Assembly: GCA_938084905.1 (NCBI GenBank)
Contig: CALKEQ010000006.1
Span: 1-64,000, forward strand
Direction: 5' to 3'
From: an uncultured bacterium
Lineage (GTDB): Bacteria; Desulfobacterota; Syntrophorhabdia; Syntrophorhabdales; JANXAF01
DNA: 64,000 bases
Program-made: the position numbers and the translations under genes
In this document: piece after piece, positions 59,821 to 64,000 of the stretch
Layout: each line of letters begins with the position of its first letter
Position numbering within the stretch: position 1 is the first letter of the stretch
The notes under the pieces: model-generated
Databases searched by the model: none
Told to the model about the DNA's origin: nothing
The model's input: the letters and a program-made list of their open reading frames with translations, nothing else

Positions 59821-61032
59821 ATGAAAAAGCTGATCCTCATCCTGGCCACGCTGATAGTTCTTGCTACTTCTTGTAGCCACATCCCCTTCGTGAAGAAAAA
59901 AGAGGTGGTAAAGAAGGAAGAGAAGAAAAGGACTGAGAAGGTTGAAGAGGAACCTAAGCCTGGCGATATAAAGGTCATAGATGGGATCGAGTACATATAT
60001 GTCCGGAACAGGAGATTTACACTCTCTCCCAATGAGCCGGAGTACATATGGGTAAGAAAGGATCAGTATAGGCCGGGGCTTGCTGATACCCTTTCAGGCG
60101 TTTTTACAGATCGGCAGGAGAGAAGGGAGCTTGAGAGACGAATAGCAAAACTTGAGGAGGAGCTGAAAAAGAAGGGGTTACAGCCCCAGGTTGTGTATCC
60201 GGCTCAGATTGGAAGTTATCCAATGATTCCCACCTCAGTAGTGATCCCCGTGCCATTCGATTTCCCCTCACCGAGGATGAAGAGGAAGGTAGTCGTTTTA
60301 CCGCTTGATGACAAGACCAATTACAAAGAGGAAAAACTTGGAGAAACGGTCACGAGAAGGTTAATATCGAGGCTTGAAGGGACTGGAACGGTAGTATGTG
60401 TGGAGCCGGCAAATATTGATATAAAGGGTTCGTTTCTCGATTTGGACAACATGAGGATCCTAAACGAAGTATACGGAATTCAAGCGATCATTTCAGGAGA
60501 AGTCTCCGATGTTTACACCACCACCTCAAAGCTTGAGGGCAAAGAGGAAAAAGAGATATCATTCGCTGTCTCCTCCATAAGTGTAAATGTTTACAGCACA
60601 GAAACTGGCACTCTCCTAAAAAGACTCTCTGGAAGAAACCCTGTATCACTTTCTAGGGAAAAAGGTGAACACAGCGTGGAGAAGGCAAGGATGAGAGCAA
60701 TAGATCTTGCCATAGAGGTCATTGCAGATGACTTACTTAAGACCGTTCTCTCCATAGACTGGCACGCGAGGGTAGCTTCAGTCGACAAAGACGGGGTTTA
60801 CCTGAATGCGGGAAGATTGTCCGGATTGAAAGTAGGTGACGTGCTCGAAGTTTTCTCCCCGGGAATAAGGATATTTGACGAGAAGACGAAGATGTCAATC
60901 GGTATAAAGAGGGGCGAGTACAAGGGAGAACTTGAGATAAAAGAACTATTCGGTGTTGATGCCTCTTTGGCAAAGGTAAGAAAGGGTGGAAACTTTTCCC
61001 CTTCTGATATCGTCTACCTTAAAAAAGATTAG
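59821..61032 (+). CDS. Lipoprotein with CsgG/FlgT-like domains, 403 aa
   Basis: A lipobox LATSC (Cys18) follows a hydrophobic signal. Residues about 24-60 are Lys/Glu-rich; about 95-115 form a coiled coil; about 155-310 resemble the CsgG/FlgT middle domain (VVLPLDDKTN, then an alpha/beta pattern); about 318-403 resemble the FlgT C-terminal domain (ASVDKDGVYLNAGRLSGLKVGDVLEVF in outline). The protein may sit in the outer membrane and form or modify a secretion or organelle structure, but no flagellar gene is nearby. The 3' end overlaps the convergent isochorismatase gene by 4 nt (TTAG). Confidence 0.72.
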   Translation: MKKLILILATLIVLATSCSHIPFVKKKEVVKKEEKKRTEKVEEEPKPGDIKVIDGIEYIYVRNRRFTLSPNEPEYIWVRKDQYRPGLADTLSGVFTDRQERRELERRIAKLEEELKKKGLQPQVVYPAQIGSYPMIPTSVVIPVPFDFPSPRMKRKVVVLPLDDKTNYKEEKLGETVTRRLISRLEGTGTVVCVEPANIDIKGSFLDLDNMRILNEVYGIQAIISGEVSDVYTTTSKLEGKEEKEISFAVSSISVNVYSTETGTLLKRLSGRNPVSLSREKGEHSVEKARMRAIDLAIEVIADDLLKTVLSIDWHARVASVDKDGVYLNAGRLSGLKVGDVLEVFSPGIRIFDEKTKMSIGIKRGEYKGELEIKELFGVDASLAKVRKGGNFSPSDIVYLKKD

Positions 61033-61592
61033 TCCGACTTAATAATAGAAAGGACCTTCTTGAATGTGTCTGTTCCAGCTCTCTTTAAGAGCTCATATAT
61101 GAATATCTCAGTTGTGGATATGACGCATCCAGCCTGCCTCATCCTTTCTATGGCTACGTTCTTGTTAATTGATGTCCTTGACGATACCGCATCTTGAAGA
61201 ACGTGGACTTGGTAACGGTCAAGCGCATAGATGGCTGTCTGCAGGACGCATATGTGCGATTCTATACCAGCGATTACAAGCGTCCTCTTCATTGACCTCT
61301 CAACTTCCCTGTCAAAATCTGGGCAGAAAAAACAGTTAAAGTGGACTTTGGAAATTGTGGTCCCGTTGTAAACCTCCTTTATTTCCGGTATTGTTGGGCC
61401 TAGTTTCTCCTGTTCAGTAAAAAGGACCTTTAAGTCGAGAATCTTTGCAATCTTTAGGAGCTTTACAATGTTCCGTACCAGAATATCCCTTTCTTCAACG
61501 AAAGGTACGAGCCTTTCCTGGACATCTATTACAACTATAAGACAATCTTCAGGGCTGAGGAGGTGAGCGGGTTTCCCATGAATGTACCTCAA
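61029..61592 (-). CDS. Isochorismatase-family cysteine hydrolase
   Basis: 187 aa. The IVVIDVQERL motif has the catalytic Asp, GIESHICVLQTA the nucleophile Cys, and the cis-peptide region precedes it. Related enzymes act on nicotinamide, isochorismate or carbamoyl compounds; the substrate is open. The start is TTG at 61592, 1 nt from the flavodoxin stop. Last gene of the minus-strand unit. Confidence 0.83.
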   Translation of the reverse strand: MRYIHGKPAHLLSPEDCLIVVIDVQERLVPFVEERDILVRNIVKLLKIAKILDLKVLFTEQEKLGPTIPEIKEVYNGTTISKVHFNCFFCPDFDREVERSMKRTLVIAGIESHICVLQTAIYALDRYQVHVLQDAVSSRTSINKNVAIERMRQAGCVISTTEIFIYELLKRAGTDTFKKVLSIIKSD

Positions 61593-61593
61593 G

Positions 61594-62082
61594 CTACCCC
61601 GCCTTTTTTAAGCTTTTTACAAGTGTGGCGACCCTTCTTCCGAGTTTTCTCGCATTCTCCAATGTCTCCTCTTTTGGCATTCCGGAGCAGGCGACTCCAT
61701 AATGACCAGTTGCGTCCATTGGATCGCCGACAACTATCATGCCGTAAATGAGGAAGGCTTGGAGGATAGACATGATTGTAGTCTCCTTTCCCCCACTTGG
61801 ATCAGCTGAAGTGGCAAATGCGGCCCCTACTTTGTTCTCCATCTGTTTTCTCACACCCACAAATTTGTCGAAAACCTCCTTTAGCTCTGAAGCCATCGTA
61901 CCGAAATAGACGGGGGATCCGGCTATTATTCCGTCCGAATTGACAAAGTCCTCCTTTGTAACTTCTTTCGTTGACCTAAGAAGAGCCCGAACCCCTTCAA
62001 CTTCATTAACACCTTTTGCAACCTCTTCAGCTAGCCTTTTTGTGTTTCCTGTTCTTGAATAGTAAAGTACAAGGACTTGCAT
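61594..62082 (-). CDS. Flavodoxin-like / WrbA-type FMN protein
   Basis: 162 aa. YYSRTGNTKRLAEEV is the FMN phosphate loop, GSPVYFGTMA and TSADPSGGKETT are the other FMN-contact loops typical of the WrbA or flavodoxin-like group. It is likely a low-potential electron carrier or NAD(P)H:quinone reductase. A GGAGGGG-type site lies before the ATG. Confidence 0.85.
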   Translation of the reverse strand: MQVLVLYYSRTGNTKRLAEEVAKGVNEVEGVRALLRSTKEVTKEDFVNSDGIIAGSPVYFGTMASELKEVFDKFVGVRKQMENKVGAAFATSADPSGGKETTIMSILQAFLIYGMIVVGDPMDATGHYGVACSGMPKEETLENARKLGRRVATLVKSLKKAG

Positions 62083-62090
62083 ATCCCCTC

Positions 62091-62609
62091 CTATTCCTCA
62101 TCTTTCAGAATGTATATGCCTGGAAGGTTCCTGTACTTTTCCGCATAATCTATGCCGTAACCGACAACGAAGCCGTCCTCGAAGCTGAAACCAACGTAAT
62201 CGCACTTTAGGTCGACCTTCCTTCTTGCCCTTTTATCGAGTAGTGTGCAGATCTTAAGTCTCTTTGGTTCCTTTTTCAATAGAAAATCCTTTACGTAACT
62301 TAAAGTGAGTCCTGAGTCGACGATATCTTCGACAACGATTACGTTCTTTCCCTTTAGATCGAATTCAACATCCTTACTTATTGCAATCTCACCGGAAGAG
62401 GACATTCTGTCTCCATATGAAGAGACCCTTAAAAAATCTACTTTACACGGGTTCCTTATGTTCCTTATTAGATCAGACGTAAAAACGAATGACCCTTTGA
62501 GGAGACAGATGAAAACAATCTCCTCGTCCCCAAAATCCCTTTCTATTTCAGAGGCCAATCTTTTTACGATCTTTTCTATCTCCTCCTTACCTAGAAGGGG
62601 GATGAGCAT
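62091..62609 (-). CDS. hpt: Hypoxanthine phosphoribosyltransferase
   Basis: 172 aa. The PRPP motif VIVVEDIVDSGLTL, SLKGSFVF-like CLLKGSFVF and the purine-site ending VGYGIDYAEKYRNLPGI in outline mark the HPRT family. It salvages hypoxanthine and guanine. It follows the MBL gene by 7 nt. Confidence 0.94.
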   Translation of the reverse strand: MLIPLLGKEEIEKIVKRLASEIERDFGDEEIVFICLLKGSFVFTSDLIRNIRNPCKVDFLRVSSYGDRMSSSGEIAISKDVEFDLKGKNVIVVEDIVDSGLTLSYVKDFLLKKEPKRLKICTLLDKRARRKVDLKCDYVGFSFEDGFVVGYGIDYAEKYRNLPGIYILKDEE

Positions 62610-62616
62610 TCGAAGC

Positions 62617-63273
62617 TTAAAGGGCGTATTTTAAAACGTATATCGTTGGGCTTTCGGGAAGAGTCCTATCAGTTATATCTATCTCTGGAGAATCCAAAAA
62701 TACCACGTTCTTTTTCCCTTCGAGGAAGGATTTAACCTCAGAGATCGGGAAATGGCATTTTTCTGTCTTAAAATGCATCGGTATAGTAACTCGAGGCTTT
62801 ATAGACTCCATGATTGATGTAGCCTCATTTGCATCAATAGTGTAGTATCCACCAACGGGGAGAAGGAGAACGTCAACACGGCCCAACTCTGAGATCTTTT
62901 GGGAATCGAGGATGTGACCCAAATCTCCAACATGGAGAACTCTTAAATTGTCGGCCTCAATCAAAAACATAAGATTCTTTCCCCTTTCCTTGCCGGAAGA
63001 TGTATCGTGAAATGTGGGAAAACCCTTTATCTTTACCCCCTTTATCTCCCTTTCAGCCGCATCTTTTACAAGTTCGAATCCCCCTTTTATTTCCCTTGTG
63101 TAATTATGGTCATCATGATCGTGACTCACAATAACAATATCTGCCTCATCCTTTATGCTTCCATATGAGAGAGAACCACCGTAAGCTCCAGATTGGTAAG
63201 GATCGATTATGATTCTTACTCCCTTTTCAGTTTCGATCCTAAAAGCGGCATGTCCGTACCATTTTATCTTCAT
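62617..63273 (-). CDS. UPF0173-type metal-dependent hydrolase (MBL fold)
   Basis: 218 aa. IKWYGHAAFRIE and IIDPY start the fold; SHDHDDHNYT is the metal motif, with HVGDLGH and PMHFKTEK further on. The substrate is unknown. AAGGAGG lies well before the ATG. First gene of the hpt-flavodoxin-isochorismatase unit. Confidence 0.88.
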   Translation of the reverse strand: MKIKWYGHAAFRIETEKGVRIIIDPYQSGAYGGSLSYGSIKDEADIVIVSHDHDDHNYTREIKGGFELVKDAAEREIKGVKIKGFPTFHDTSSGKERGKNLMFLIEADNLRVLHVGDLGHILDSQKISELGRVDVLLLPVGGYYTIDANEATSIMESIKPRVTIPMHFKTEKCHFPISEVKSFLEGKKNVVFLDSPEIDITDRTLPESPTIYVLKYAL

Positions 63274-63295
63274 TTTCGGTCCTCCTTTTTTATGA

Positions 63296-63325
63296 ATGAT
63301 ACAATTTCCGGAATAGCCGTGTCAA
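63296..63325 (-). promoter_or_regulatory. Promoter of the MBL-hpt operon
   Basis: On the minus strand consensus TTGACA (63320-63325), 18-nt spacer, TATCAT (63296-63301). It gives a leader of about 20 nt containing AAGGAGG, unlike the leaderless set. Confidence 0.72.
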
Positions 63326-63346
63326 GGTCGGAAAGAAGAAAGGCAA

Positions 63347-63375
63347 TTGAAAAAGGGGATAAAAAGGGATAAGAT
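63347..63375 (+). promoter_or_regulatory. Promoter of the alpha/beta hydrolase gene (leaderless)
   Basis: TTGAAA (63347-63352), 17-nt spacer, TAAGAT (63370-63375), ending 7 nt before GTG at 63383. Confidence 0.5.
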
Positions 63376-63382
63376 AAGAGCC

Positions 63383-64000
63383 GTGTGGGAGGATTACCTG
63401 GAAAGACACGGAAGCGGGAAAAAGGCCATATTTATCCATGGGGCAGCATGGAATAGAACCCTCTGGAAGAGACAGAAAGATTTCCTAAGTAACTTTATGG
63501 AAGTTATACTCCTTGACCTGCCAGGGCACGGCAATTCGTCACGCCCGGGGTTAAGTTCTGTGGAGGAGTATGTAGATTTCCTATTTGAAGTAATAGTGAG
63601 CCACAGTCTTGAAGGGTCGTTTCTTGTTGGCCATTCTCTTGGTGGGGCAATAGCAATGGCCTCTGCTCTGAGACGAAGCGATCTATTTAGGGGTCTCGTA
63701 ATTATAGGAAGTGGGGCAAGGCTCAAAGTTCTTCCCCAGATACTTGAAGGTATAGAAAAAGATAAGGAGCGAACGATCGATCTCATTTCTTCTTTTGCTT
63801 TTTCCAAAAAGGCGGATTATTCCTTGGTTATGGAGAGTAAGGTGGAGATGATGAAGTGTCCTAAAGATGTAATATACGGGGATTTTCTGTCTTGCGACAA
63901 ATTTGACATAATGGACAACGTAAAATCGATCCAAATCCCTGTCCTAATCGTTTGCGGTCTGGAAGACAGACTAACTCCTCCAAAGTACTCTTACTATCTG
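63383..64000 (+). CDS. Alpha/beta hydrolase, N-terminal part (cut by window edge)
   Basis: 206 residues are visible. The oxyanion region IFIHGAAWN, the DLPGHGNS motif and nucleophile elbow VGHSLGG are clear, and CGLEDRLTPP carries the late catalytic Asp; the His lies beyond the edge. The start is taken as GTG at 63383, 7 nt after a -10 box; an in-frame TTG at 63347 coincides with the -35 hexamer and is rejected. The substrate is unknown. Confidence 0.85.
   Translation, partial: MWEDYLERHGSGKKAIFIHGAAWNRTLWKRQKDFLSNFMEVILLDLPGHGNSSRPGLSSVEEYVDFLFEVIVSHSLEGSFLVGHSLGGAIAMASALRRSDLFRGLVIIGSGARLKVLPQILEGIEKDKERTIDLISSFAFSKKADYSLVMESKVEMMKCPKDVIYGDFLSCDKFDIMDNVKSIQIPVLIVCGLEDRLTPPKYSYYL

Noticed and set aside
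1..64000. Search for CRISPR arrays, insertion sequences, prophage or integrated elements
   Set aside because: No regularly spaced repeats, transposase, integrase or terminal inverted repeats were seen; gene content is all core metabolism and envelope functions.

Overview
The window reads as a gene-dense chromosomal segment of a Gram-negative, probably anaerobic bacterium. Lipid A kinase LpxK, an OmpH/Skp-like chaperone and several lipoproteins point to an outer membrane. Oxygen-sensitive chemistry (AmrS-type radical SAM enzyme, siroheme decarboxylase family, LarB/LarC nickel-pincer genes) and a candidate selenoprotein fit an anaerobe. Gene content resembles the Desulfobacterota (former Deltaproteobacteria), but no rRNA or other decisive marker is present, so this placement is inference. 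No transposase, integrase, phage gene, CRISPR array or rRNA was seen. No stretch above 300 bases lacks a gene.

Layout. 1-4002: tail of an unidentified gene with its terminator, an OmpH-like gene, tRNA-Ala, and a pckG-pycB pair for the pyruvate/oxaloacetate/PEP node. 4120-9085: M18 aminopeptidase, then lon-amrS and a small NifU-like gene read through an in-frame TGA. 9132-15320: TetR regulator, a 41-aa Cys-rich ORF, lpxK, then leuA-leuC-leuD-asd with no leuB. 15324-25237: a small coiled-coil gene, a 58-aa conserved protein with a siroheme-decarboxylase-like gene and polA, convergent uvrD, then nadK-recN-argA-like-pmbA. 25241-31104: GT39-like glycosyltransferase and geranylgeranyl-reductase-like genes, engB, and a UDP-sugar pyrophosphorylase-macrodomain-pyrE operon. 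31189-37213: a TPR-like gene, then pepQ-efp-tmk-holB-ricT-metG-dciA. 41673 down to 37205: trmD-SPOUT methylase-rplS-rnhB-yraN-larB-larC. 41745-45738: tRNA-Met, a periplasmic protein, MBL hydrolase, patatin lipoprotein, DUF218 protein, epmA and tRNA-Ser. 45849-59784: a complex I operon (nuoABCD, fused NuoF/GltD-like subunit, nuoGHIJKLMN). 59821-64000: FlgT-like lipoprotein, then a minus-strand operon (MBL, hpt, flavodoxin, isochorismatase family) and a truncated alpha/beta hydrolase.

Three points stand out. First, the 81-residue NifU-like protein is explained best as a selenoprotein: TGA lies at the position of the second Cys of the NifU CxxC motif, the frame continues with NifU-like sequence, and a hairpin with GGTCT in its loop lies 19-23 nt past the TGA, as in the E. 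coli fdhF SECIS. Second, many first-in-operon genes have a sigma70-type -10 box only 6-10 nt before an ATG or GTG and no Shine-Dalgarno sequence, which suggests leaderless mRNAs; genes inside operons carry ordinary ribosome binding sites. Third, complex I has no NuoE and no normal NuoF; a GltD-like flavoprotein fused to the NuoF iron-sulfur domain takes their place.
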